Positions 35,201 through 44,731 of a DNA stretch of 64,000 nt are shown here, piece by piece; the stretch's first letter is position 1; each line of letters begins with the position of its first letter. Below the pieces are notes generated by a model, which was not told where the DNA came from, did no database searches, and was given only the letters and a program-made list of their open reading frames with translations. A program made the translations under genes and the position numbers. This DNA comes from Marsupella aquatica (Eukaryota; Marchantiophyta): the NCBI GenBank assembly GCA_973895155.1, contig OZ316898.1:19282001-19346000 (forward strand), read 5' to 3'.

Positions 35201-35627
35201 TTGCAGGAACAAGCGGCTCATCTGTAGCAACACCATACTTCTTCTTTAGCATTGTCTTCTTCCGCAACTTAGTCTGTCTCCACCGAAGTTGCACAGTGGA
35301 TCAAAGCCGGTTCCAAGAGACCTGATTGTTGTCCTTCCTCACATTTGGCCCAAGGGCCTTATGTTTCTTGGCAATCCGAGTGGAGAAGTCGGATTTTGAG
35401 AACAACCAAGGTTTGCCCGCCTCCAGTAATGCACGGGGTAATGCAGGTGGCAACTCCAACTTGTGTGTGACGTCCATGTGGGTCTGGAAACCAGCAAAGG
35501 AAGAAAATGATCGAGGCTTGTGATCACCAGCTATGCAGACAAACACATGCTTGCCTTCAGCATCGACACGATGTCGGAAGTGATTCTCTTACTCTGCTAC
35601 CCAAATTCTTCTCATTTGTGGCGCCAT
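32247..35627 (-). pseudogene. Convergent second MULE gene: long first exon, then Pro/Ala/RGR repeat exons
   Basis: Begins at ATG 35,625-35,627 (MAPQMRRIWVAE). The first exon stays in one frame to a donor at about 34,688 (GAG/GTATGA), but is broken by TAA at 35,589-35,591 and TGA at 35,301-35,303 and 34,905-34,907. All three are explained by C-to-T in CAA or CGA. It includes a possible C2H2-like segment, CIAGDHKPRSFSSFAGFQTH. The next exon (about 34,620-34,100) is acidic, then a His/Pro repeat of the type DPIDHPV. Downstream are a series of short exons with clean AG and GT borders, each coding a basic RRGRGV start followed by a Pro/Ala-rich run; good examples lie at about 32,820-32,905, 32,625-32,715 and 33,565-33,670. 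At least one copy has a stop. Position and direction recall mudrB, but I see no sequence link to it. Confidence 0.55.
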
Positions 35628-36420
35628 GGAAACTGAGCATGAACCTTGGTTGGGCTCAAAATCGAACCCAACCTCTCCAACCTATGACCTTGACCTTCAG
35701 CCTGTATTGCTTTCCACTCCTTAATGGAAGCAGAGCGGTCCCTACACTCATGCCGACAACTTCAACACATAAGCAAATTTAGAAGACACGAATGTCATGG
35801 TATTCAAAGAGAGTAGAAGAACTCGCAAACATCCATGTCATGGTATTCAAAACATGCACCTCCAACATTCGTTGACATGCAGACAATGTTTGTAAAGTCA
35901 GGATGCAGTCAGTCATACCTAGTGCTTCGACCGAGAATCTCCCCCTTCAAGTTAGACGCAGATCAATCCCTGTCATGAAGTCCACTTTGCCTAGAGCTCG
36001 CAGGCAACCACAAAATCCTGAGAGGAAACTTCATTCACAAATTCAAGGACAGGATTGAACTGCCACATGAAAGCAGTCCCTACACTGTTATCCATGTAGT
36101 ATTGAAACTATGCAACATAACCGGAAGACATGGATGTGATGGTGATCAAAAATTGCATAAGAACTGGGATTGAAGACGATGCAAATGATCTGCACTATTA
36201 TGAAGAAGTCTAGAGCACAACAAGAGGTGATTATGATGATAGCTAGACCAAACCAACAAGAGAAGTTGAGAAAATTTAGATGTAAGAAAGCAAATTATCG
36301 TACCACTAAGCTCGTATTATCTTCCCCTCCCATCCCCTTCATGGTCCAGTTCCTTGCATTGTGCCTCGTGGTACTCCAAACCTAGACTCCTGGCTAGAAT
36401 CCTCCCTACTGAGCAAGCAT
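35628..36420. other. MULE interior without recognised gene
   Basis: No supported gene. The phrase CATGTCATGGTATTCAAA occurs twice around 35,790-35,850. Probably the 5' flank and promoter of the minus-strand MULE gene. Confidence 0.35.
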
Positions 36421-36599
36421 ATTGATTACCCATTCATCCACTCGTATCATGCAGGAAAATGAAAATAGAAGGTTGAAACAGAAAGAGAACTTCAGTCTAG
36501 GTGATGGATTTTCACAGGTTCACCAGGAAATCAATACCGGAAGTGATCCTCTCAATCTAAAACCACCAAAAACAACAATCATTGAAGCGAAATGGAACT

Positions 36600-37165
36600 T
36601 GCCAGAATTGAGCGAAGTCGACCAGCAGAATCGTGAACAGCACGATCATCTCCAAAATGGTCTGCCACCAACAGTCAACGATAACTCTGCCCAAATCCTC
36701 CGTAAAGCCATGAACGAAACACAATCATCAACCAGCACAATTGTCAACCAGCACGATCGACAGCAAAATGGCCCACCGCTAGCAGTAAACGACGCCCAAC
36801 AAAAACGTCAACCAGCACGATTGTCTCCAAAATGTCCCACCGCCAACAGTCAACCACACCTCTGCCCAAATTCTCCGTAATGCCACGAAAGAAACACGAT
36901 CATCAACCAACACAATCGTCAACCAGCACGATTGACAGCAAAATGGCCCGCCGCTAGCAATAAATGACGCCCAGCAAAAACGTCAACCAGCACGATTGTC
37001 TCCAAAATGTCCCGCCGCCAACACCACACCTCTGCCCAAATCCTCCGTAAAGCCACGAAGAAACACAATCATCAACCACCACAATTGTCAACTAGCACGA
37101 TCATCAGCAAAATGGCCCATCGTCAACAGTAAACGAGCCTCTGCACAAAACCTTCGTAAAACCAC
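36600..37165. repeat. Imperfect tandem repeat in the MULE right arm
   Basis: The words CAACCAGCACGAT, AAAATGGCCCACCG/AAAATGTCCC, CCTCTGCCCAAAT and CCGTAAAGCCACGAA recur in varying order with a period of roughly 100-220 bp. The open frames here are only the repeat read through. Confidence 0.75.
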
Positions 37166-37233
37166 GCAAAACGTTGATCCTACCTAGAACCCCCACAAAA
37201 TACGACAGACCAAACCTAAAGCACGGAAATTGG

Positions 37234-37359
37234 TTTTACAAATAGAATACACGCATGTCAATATATTCTAATTAATTAGCATAAGATAACCCTAATGTTC
37301 ATAGTGGCGGCGCGAAGGTGCAAGGCCCAATTTTCACCTCTAACTACAAGGTACCGTTG
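37234..37359 (-). repeat. Inner right arm of the second inverted repeat in the MULE
   Basis: Reverse complement of 25,989-26,110 with small gaps. See that entry for the shared words. Confidence 0.7.
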
Positions 37360-37489
37360 TCGTGATTTTCTCTTAAGTTATAAAAAATTATTTGTTTTAA
37401 TATGCTATAGATTATATAAGTAATTTAGTAGTTAGATTATTAAATTTAGATTTTATTAAAACTCTTTAGCTATATTAACGGACTATAGT

Positions 37490-37700
37490 AGTTCCACCAA
37501 TGCATATGAGTAGCACCAACTACAATAATATTCACCAACGCATAGTAGTTCTACCAACGCACAGTAGGTCCATCAGCGCATAGTAGTTTTACTAACGCAC
37601 AGTAGTTTTACCAATGCACAGTAGGTCCACCAACGCATAGTAGTTCCACCAACGCATGGTAGTTCCACCTACTAAAAGTAGTTTCACCAACTATGAACAG
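37490..37700. repeat. Minisatellite, about 19-20-bp unit (AGTAGTTCCACCAACGCAT)
   Basis: About ten degenerate copies of AGTAGTTCCACCAACGCA. It sits between the inner inverted-repeat arm and the nested MITE, so it helps account for the longer right arm of the MULE. Confidence 0.85.
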
Positions 37701-37764
37701 TACTAGCACACTCTTTGGTATTAGATGTTTGACACTTGGCCTTCATCCAAGTGCTTGGGCTTGA

Positions 37765-38077
37765 TCCATGCCCCCTGGGGAATCACTCGTTGGATTATTA
37801 GAACGGGGTGCGAACTAATGAAGGTTCTTTTTAATCTTGTTGGTGTAATAATTATAATCAAAAATTTGTACTAAAGGCGTTTAAAAATCTAATTTTGGGT
37901 AAAAATATTAGTTTTTATATTCAGCAAGGTATTTAAAAATTTGTCAAAGCCATATAATCAAGGGTACAAGGGTATTTTTAATTGAATTTATTTTTTATTT
38001 TATTTTTTCAAATTTCATTGGTTTGTTCTCACGTGTTTTAGGGGTTTTACTCTAAGTGATTCCCCAGGGTCCATGCC
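37765..38077. mobile_element. 297-bp MITE with 8-bp target duplication, nested in the MULE
   Basis: The element is 37,773-38,069. TCCATGCC stands on both sides, at 37,765-37,772 and 38,070-38,077. The ends are 15-bp perfect inverted repeats, CCCTGGGGAATCACT. The AT-rich interior has no gene. An 8-bp duplication fits the hAT superfamily, although the terminal bases are not the usual CAGGG-type start of hAT. It inserted after the MULE acquired this sequence. Confidence 0.82.
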
Positions 38078-38179
38078 CTCTTGGTGTGCACTATAAATAA
38101 AGTGGTGAGGGGCACTCTCCTCTCATTCCGCAGTGTTTATCATTCAAGGTTGTAAAGCTCTTTTGTGTCTTGAACATAG

Positions 38180-38320
38180 TAGTGGGGCGTCCTTTGGCCC
38201 GGATAGCAAAGGAATGAGTGGTAGACTTATAGATGGGACCTGAGGGAATAAGGTTTCTTTGGGAATATAGGGGTGGGGCGTCCTTTGGCCCGGATAGCAA
38301 AGGAATAGGAGAGCCATCAT
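38180..38320. repeat. Direct repeat of about 34 bp, 90 bp apart
   Basis: GTGGGGCGTCCTTTGGCCCG followed by GATAGCAAAGGAAT occurs at about 38,183 and again at about 38,273. The two copies are identical. Confidence 0.9.
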
Positions 38321-38912
38321 GAATCCAGGAGAGAGAGTTATCCCTGATCTTCCCCTTCGTAATACGTTTTTGATTAGAGTCCATCTTTTAGACAAACCAT
38401 CTATGAGACAACATCTAACCTATCATTTTGGAGCTCAATTTGCAACTGTTGTTATGGTTTCTAACGAGTCAATAATATACCCAGTGGTGTCGTACTGAGA
38501 GGAGTGGGAGTGCATCATCTTTGTCCTTTATTGAAGTCATGGATCTGAATAGGAGTCCGGATGATATTCCTGTTTCATTTTCTCTTGGAGATATTAGGAT
38601 CATATGTCGTAAAAAAAACTAATTTTCGTGATGTGTTGGTCCGCAAGTATGGTGAAGTAGGGTTTAACAGTATTTTAGTTTCACCTGAACCTTTCTTAAT
38701 ACCCACTACCCTTGTTACTAGAATTATCATTTTGATTTTAGTGTAGAACTTATGAGCATGCAAGGTTAACTTCAAAAGAGCCAACATGCTCTTGCCAGAA
38801 AACACGGTCATCCGGACACCGTTGGTAATGGATCTTAGCATGGTCACTATGATTTTTTCCTGGTTACTGCGTGGTTGAATGGGTACTGTGAAAGTCATCC
38901 AATAAGGCTGAA

Positions 38913-39065
38913 AACTGTGCAGTATGGCCTTTACACGGGGGAAACTGCCTTACACGGGAGAAAACGGTACAGGCCATAATGAGGGGGCTGATTGGGGCAA
39001 AAAAGTTTGGAGGGGGCTGATCAAGTAAAGTTTCTCCTGAAGGGGGTCTATTGAGCATATCCCTC
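38913..39065 (-). repeat. Right terminal inverted repeat of the MULE
   Basis: 153 bp, partner of 25,630-25,782. It ends CTATTGAGCATATCCCTC immediately before the target duplication. Confidence 0.93.
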
Positions 39066-39518
39066 GAAGACTGAGTTTCATTCATTTACTTAGGTAGGTA
39101 CATGCATTAATTTCATATCTTTACCTCTTATCACCTTAACTTTCTAAGGTAACATGCTCATGTGGGGTTGCACCATTCTATTGTAAATAAAGAGTGACTC
39201 TGTGTATAAAAATTTGTATCACTCCATTGAAGACTTATTTCATCCATGTTTTGTAGTCCGACAAATAAACTGCAATGTGAGAAATTTGGTTGTATGTTTT
39301 GAAAAAGAAAAGAATTAAATTAATGAAACAAATCACCTACACTTTTCCAAAAAATAGGTCTCATTCTATTGTGAAATATCTGCAAATTGTTGAAAGTTTT
39401 TCCTTAGTCAGAAGCATTTATAATCACATGAATAAATAATCTCATATGGAAAAGAATATAGTAGAAGATTAAGTTAGGTATATACCTATTAAGTGCCAAT
39501 TTGATCACTTAGATGAGT

Positions 39519-40118
39519 TTAATGCATACCAGCAAGTGAGTCTAGATGATACATTTTGATCAAGGATTGGGTTTGATCCAAACATATGACAACCAAACTC
39601 CAATGCCCGCTCATGTGAATTGGCATAAGAATAATCTCAATCTTAGAAAATGGTGGCTTGTAATAACCTCGCATCTTCTGTATTGATTCTTCCAAAGATT
39701 CATGTGTTGATTCTATTTCAATCCTTGAAACCATCCAAGGGCAAAAAAAGGAGGATGATGTGTTTATCATCAGAGCAAGATCTCCATGTTCCTTGGTTTG
39801 AGACTTTGGGTAAAATTCCATAATTTTGTCACCCAAATATTGGTCAGGTTCAAGTTGTTCCAATGTTTTTTTATTGAGAAGTTAGATGACCAATATAAGG
39901 ATTCTGCAAGAATCATCATGAAGAACATATTTCAATTCAATAGCCTCCTTTGATGGATCACATTATTGTCATGAATATAAGAACATATTAATTTCATTCA
40001 ATATTTCCAGAAGTTCATATACAAATTGGGGCAATATCTTTTCCAGCAAACTAATCTCAAAGTAATCTCTACTCCTTAAAGAATGAGCCAAGATCAAGTG
40101 GTGGAGTTTCTGTTTCCT

Positions 40119-40149
<31 letters not shown>

Positions 40150-40235
40150 ATCATCATTCTCAGCTGCAATTGTAATGATGCAGGTTTTGGTGGCGAGAGT
40201 GATACCACCAATTGGTGGTTGTATCTCAAAACTCA
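39519..40235 (-). pseudogene. Ulp1-type (SUMO-protease-like) gene fragment
   Basis: The start, about 40,235, reads MSFEIQPPIGG, then a Glu run encoded by a GAG repeat. A second piece, 39,863-39,519, matches the front half of a C48/Ulp1 peptidase: LEQLEPDQYLGDKIMEFY (the usual 'L.D..I..Y' start), SSFFCPWMVS, IEIILMPIHMSGHWSLVV with the catalytic His, and YHLDSLAG with the catalytic Asp. A donor-like GGTATGCA follows the Asp. The remaining Gln and catalytic Cys (DCG) are not found in the 450 bp before the MULE border. Either the last exon was lost or it lay beyond the insertion point. Ulp1 genes are frequent passengers of plant DNA transposons. I consider it an incomplete remnant. Confidence 0.65.
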
Positions 40236-40929
40236 TCGGCCCTGTAGACTAAAGTCTTGGTTGATTGTGATGTTTTTGCAGAACTAAATAAGCAGGATTT
40301 GGGAGTGAAGCTGCTGAACCTGTCAATGTCTTTACAGTTTTTACAGATTGAACTGGTGGTCCTAGGATGTGACACGCAAAGATAAAGTTTTTAGTGTCAC
40401 TCTGAGTAAACATAGAGACGTGAATTGTGATATGATTTTGATTGCTAATTTTGTGGTTGTTGCACCAACATTGAGCTCAAAATTTTCAGGTCATTTAATT
40501 GCTTCTACATTTGTTACTATATGCATGCTATATATGCTCCTTTTTATGAATTCAATTCATTGATGCCTTGTGAAGTCAATCAATGCGCTGTGTACTAACT
40601 AAAGAATTCAAATTGTCGTTTAAGTAGCATTGTGTAAATTGCCTGAAATAAACTACCTAAGTGCTCACATCAAAAAAGCAATTTCACAAAAATAACACCA
40701 TGGCAAGGAAATGCTCAAATCTAACACGTGGTTATTTCCAAAAACAAATTGGCAAAATAACAACAAAGTATTGTTTAAGTCCCACTTGATATATTTGCAA
40801 AACTAAGACAATATTTTTAAAAATAGCACCCAGATAGCACCCAAAACCATTGGTTCACCTTACAAAAGTTTAGTTAAAACTATGCTTGGAGAAATACTTT
40901 CAAGTATTAGTACTTCAAAAAATTGAGAA

Positions 40930-41410
40930 GGAATAACTATAGAGAGTGAATATTACTTACCTTAAGTACTATGTACCTTGCACAAGTATTTCAAAACATG
41001 AATAAAATTAATATGGGAGTGACAAGAGCTAAATATTTAATATATATACATTATATACTTAACTTTAAGCCATAGGGAATAACTATAGAGAGTAAATATT
41101 ACTTACCTTCAGTACTATGTACCTTACTATGTACCTTGCACAAGTATTTCAAAACTTGAATAAAATCAATATGGGAGTGACAAGAGTTAATTATTTAATA
41201 TGTATGTTGTATACTTAATTTTAAGCCAGAGTACACTGAAAATTAGTTGTATTATTACTATATTACAATTAAAAGTGGGTAAAATAATACACAGGTCATG
41301 AGAAAGGGTTCATGAGAAAGGGTTGCAGGGACAACTGGCCCATTAAGTTTGTTTGAAAAGTGAGGGGCTTTGAAAAGTGAGGGGCTAGTCAGGAATATCT
41401 TTACCTGGAC
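40930..41410. repeat. Dispersed repeat with an internal 145-bp tandem duplication
   Basis: GGAATAACTATAGAGAGTRA, then TATTACTTACCTT and CACAAGTATTTCAAAAC, occurs at 40,930 and again at 41,075. The block then continues through a duplicated TCATGAGAAAGGGTT (41,296-41,330) and AAAGTGAGGGGCT. Its reverse complement, diverged, is found at about 55,460-55,830, so this is a dispersed repeat family. No terminal structure was identified. Confidence 0.6.
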
Positions 41411-41710
41411 TGGCCAATAAAGTATTTTTCTGGGTGAAAGAGCCCCCAATAAATACTAATTTTCTGGGTGAAAGTGCCCGCAATAAATGGTAAAGTGAAC
41501 GTGCCCCAAAATAATTGCTAAAGTGAATAGCACAGTGAGTGAGGGTGAAAGTGCCCCCCATAAATGGTAAAGTGAACAACACAGTTCTCCCCAATGGATG
41601 GCCTCGATCAGATCTTGAAGGCAAAAGAAAATGAGAAACCGCCACCCTTACATTTAATGTCTGGTGCACCATGATGGATTCGGAGATTCACACTCCGTAT
41701 AAATTACGAA
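41411..41710 (+). promoter_or_regulatory. Promoter of PPO copy 2
   Basis: TATAAATTA begins at 41,698, in the same context as the copy 1 promoter (ATTACGAAGAGAGTAG follows in both). Upstream, GGGTGAAAG..CCC phrases occur at about 41,428, 41,467 and 41,542, each followed by AATAAAT or AAATGGTAAAGTGAA. Copy 1 has only two. The leader of copy 2 is also about 450 bp longer (41,882-42,336 has no partner in copy 1). Confidence 0.5.
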
Positions 41711-43030
41711 GAGAGTAGACAGCTAGGAGTATCTGGTTTCGAATTGAATCTAGGAGAAGGAGCTCCAGTAGTGGAGATAGCTAGGACTATCTGGTTTCGA
41801 ATTGAATCAAGGAGAAGGAGGCCGAGAAGTGCATCGTTGTTTGTCTGCAGCGCTCGACCTAGAGCTCAAGAGATTTGATCGTTCAAAGCAGGTAGGATTC
41901 AATGGAAAATTGTTGGCTTTTTCGTGGTTGGTTTGCATTCATGAGCGCCAATTTGTGTCACCTGTCTGCGTCCTCGTCCCTCCATCATGTACCTCTGTAT
42001 ACGTCCTAGCTCCAAACCAAGCTAGCCAGACAGAGACGGTCCTTTCTGGATTTCCTTTCCTGGGACTTCGGTCTGCGACCAGCCTTTGTCTGAGGCAAAA
42101 GTACAATCATTGTGTTGCGCAAGAGATCAAGAGCTCCATTGAATGTTGTTTTGGGTTGCTTTTAGTATTTGCTCGATTGGAAGCTGACCCAGGCAGTCGT
42201 CGGATTCTCTTCCTCCACTATGTAGGTACATGGTTATGAATGTCTCATGCTTAATTTCTTGTCTGAGGATAATGCCGTTAGAATCATGAGCTAGAAAATT
42301 TATTTTCTAAATTTAATGTCCATACGATTTCATGGAGTTTCAGTAAGTGTCTGTTCCTCTCTCCGTTCGTCACACTATGTAGCCTAGTATTTTTTGTGTT
42401 CATGTTATGGGGTCTAAATTCCAGAGAGGAAGACCGCTCTCCTGGCAATACGTCATCCATATCCCTTGCGGCTTTTGCATGCGAACAACGGACAAAGATT
42501 TCTATTGGTCTTGAGATTGGTCTTTGCATGTCTGAGATGTTTTACTTCCTTGAGTGCGTCGATCCCGTAAACTTTGTCGTAGTAGAATGCGTGGCAGTCC
42601 TGCGGTAAGCTCTCAGAAAGTCTTTGGCGAATAAGTCTGTTGATCAAGGTATCATTTACCTCAAAGCCAGTAAAAATAATCTAGTGCCACCATGGTTTAA
42701 TTAGTACCTTTGCGGTTTTTGTCTTCGTGACTTCGCAACTAGACGAATTCCAGAGTATAGAACGATGTTGATTAGAGTTATATTCCCTTAGTTTTAGTGA
42801 AAACGGTGACTGTGAGCTCGATTGTCCTAATACAATGTTCTCAAAGTTCTGGATTCCAGTTGATACATAACAATCACAAAATTCGACAGAATTTGAACGT
42901 ACTATCAGTACCGTTGATTAGATTGACAACTTACGTTCCTGCCTGGATCGAGCAGGTCTCGCTCTGGAGTCGGTGTAGAAGATCGAATGCAACAGTGCAG
43001 CAGCAAGCACGTGCATCAACAGAAAAAAGG

Positions 43031-44731
43031 ATGGTGTCGAAACAGGTGTGCATTGCAGTCTGCTTCGCGGTGGTCCTTATCTCAACAAAGCTTGTCTTTG
43101 TTGAGGGAGTTCCCATTCTAGGCCCAGACTTGAGCAGTTGTACGCCAACCATTCCTCCTAAGAGAACTGCTGCGGAGGCAGTAGAGTGCTGTATCGTTGG
43201 TACCACCACGCCAATCAAGGACTTCAAATTTAATTTGGACCTCCCTATCCGAGTTCGCAGACCTGCCCACAAGTTAGATGATGGAGAGGTCCGTAAGTAT
43301 GAGCGAGCAGTGGCGCTCATGAAAGCTCTCCCGCCAGAAGATGGGCGCTCCTTCCAAGCACAGGCAAATCTCCATTGTGCCTACTGTGGACAAGCGTACA
43401 AGAGATTCAATGCTTCCAGCCCTCTCAATGTGCACGCCAGTTGGCTTGTAGTTCCATTCCACCGCTGGTACTTGTATTTCTACGAGCGGATTCTCGGAAG
43501 CCTAATAGGGGATGACACCCTCGCCGTTCCATACTGGGCATGGGACGTGCAGAATGAGAACCACCCACCAGCCAACGTGATTCCAGCCATGTTCACCAAC
43601 AAGAATTATAGCCTTTACAGTAAGAGTCGCTCAAAAATTCACCAGCCTCCTATCAGGGCCAATTTAGAACATTCAAGTGCAGCAGGAGTTAAGGATCCCG
43701 ATGTGCAGTTGCAAGATAACTATTATCACTTGTGGCGGACAATGAAAGGCCAAGTCCGAACTGCCGAGGGATTCTATGGTCAAGAAGGTTCTCTAGAGCC
43801 AGGGTACGATATGTGGCGTGCAGGGGTGTTTGAAACGGGTCCGCATTCTGCCATCCATACTTGGACTGGGAACCAAGAAAATTTAGCTGGAGAGGACATG
43901 TGTACCTGTTACTCAGCAGCACGGGATCCTATCTTTCACTCGCACCACTCCCAAGTAGACCGTTTGTGGGAGATGTGGCAGAGCTGGGGAGGGAACAGCT
44001 ACACCAGATCTGATTGGCTTGATTCCGAGTTCATATTCTATGATGAGAACGGTGACCTCGTGCGTGTGAACGTCCGAGATAGTTTGAACTTCGACAACTT
44101 CAGGGTCACATACGAGCAAGAGGATCCCGACTGGCTACAATTCACTCCGAAATCCATTCGGGATATTGATCCCAAGTATGCCCAAGCCAGCTTTCCTAGA
44201 CGGTTCTGGCGCGAAGTGATCACCGGAGGCACCTATCAAACAATCGCCAGGGTGCTCGGAAGCTTTTTCCAGAGAGAAACAAATGGTGTAAAAGCTGTCC
44301 TAGGAGGAGTGAGGAGAGCGGCGGTGACCTCGCGAGTGTCTAGGACCGCGGTGCTCAGGAGCACAGACGACTTGTCAGTGTATGATGAGGTGATGGTGAT
44401 AAGTGGAGTCGTAGAAAAGCCCTTCGACGTCACCGTGATGATCAAATTCTTCTTGGAGCTCCCGGAAGCAGACGAGAACACCATTCTGCATTGTGTGGAG
44501 TATCTCGGTACCGTGGAAGTCGAGGCCGAAGGGCTTGCTGAAGGAATGGACCGGACTGTTGCTCGGAAGTTCAGTAGAACTCTGGGTATCAGAGACACAC
44601 TGCAGATTTTAGACATTGTTCACCAAAAATCGCTGGAAGTGACGTTCGTTCCCGCATGGGATCCGAAGCACGACTCTGAGGTCTCAGTTAATATTACGGG
44701 CCTGACGGTAGAGATGAAGCGGGCAAAATGA
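43031..44731 (+). CDS. Polyphenol oxidase (catechol oxidase/tyrosinase), copy 2
   Basis: 566 residues, the same length as copy 1 with no net gap. Start chosen at the Met of the shared signal peptide (MVSKQVCIAVCFAVV). Copper site A ligands: NLHCAYC, NVHASW and PFHRWY. Copper site B: PHSAIH and HSHHSQVDRLW. The DWL and KFDV domains are present (SDWLDSEFIFYDENGD, KPFDVTV). Differences from copy 1 are bunched: CGQAYKRFNASSPLNVHASW against CGAAYNIFNVSNFINVHSSW, and a 19-residue patch ahead of copper site B. In contrast, the stretch FHRWYLYFYERILGSLIGDD onward is identical. The enzyme is expected to be secreted and active. The patches may change substrate choice (inference). Confidence 0.93.
   Translation: MVSKQVCIAVCFAVVLISTKLVFVEGVPILGPDLSSCTPTIPPKRTAAEAVECCIVGTTTPIKDFKFNLDLPIRVRRPAHKLDDGEVRKYERAVALMKALPPEDGRSFQAQANLHCAYCGQAYKRFNASSPLNVHASWLVVPFHRWYLYFYERILGSLIGDDTLAVPYWAWDVQNENHPPANVIPAMFTNKNYSLYSKSRSKIHQPPIRANLEHSSAAGVKDPDVQLQDNYYHLWRTMKGQVRTAEGFYGQEGSLEPGYDMWRAGVFETGPHSAIHTWTGNQENLAGEDMCTCYSAARDPIFHSHHSQVDRLWEMWQSWGGNSYTRSDWLDSEFIFYDENGDLVRVNVRDSLNFDNFRVTYEQEDPDWLQFTPKSIRDIDPKYAQASFPRRFWREVITGGTYQTIARVLGSFFQRETNGVKAVLGGVRRAAVTSRVSRTAVLRSTDDLSVYDEVMVISGVVEKPFDVTVMIKFFLELPEADENTILHCVEYLGTVEVEAEGLAEGMDRTVARKFSRTLGIRDTLQILDIVHQKSLEVTFVPAWDPKHDSEVSVNITGLTVEMKRAK

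Larger units (their letters stand above)
25621..39074. mobile_element. 13.4-kb Mutator-like element with 9-bp target duplication
   Basis: The element spans 25,630-39,065. GAAGACTGA stands directly outside each end, at 25,621-25,629 and 39,066-39,074, a perfect 9-bp target-site duplication as expected for Mutator. The ends are inverted repeats of 153 bp (25,630-25,782 and 38,913-39,065) that start GAGGGATATGCTCAATAGAC and differ at few positions. Inside are a decayed MuDR-type transposase gene (plus), an RNase H1-type hybrid-binding protein gene (plus), and a long low-complexity gene (minus) converging on them. The layout recalls maize MuDR, with its convergent mudrA and mudrB. A smaller MITE has inserted near the right end. 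Sharp ends and duplication imply a fairly recent insertion. Confidence 0.93.
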
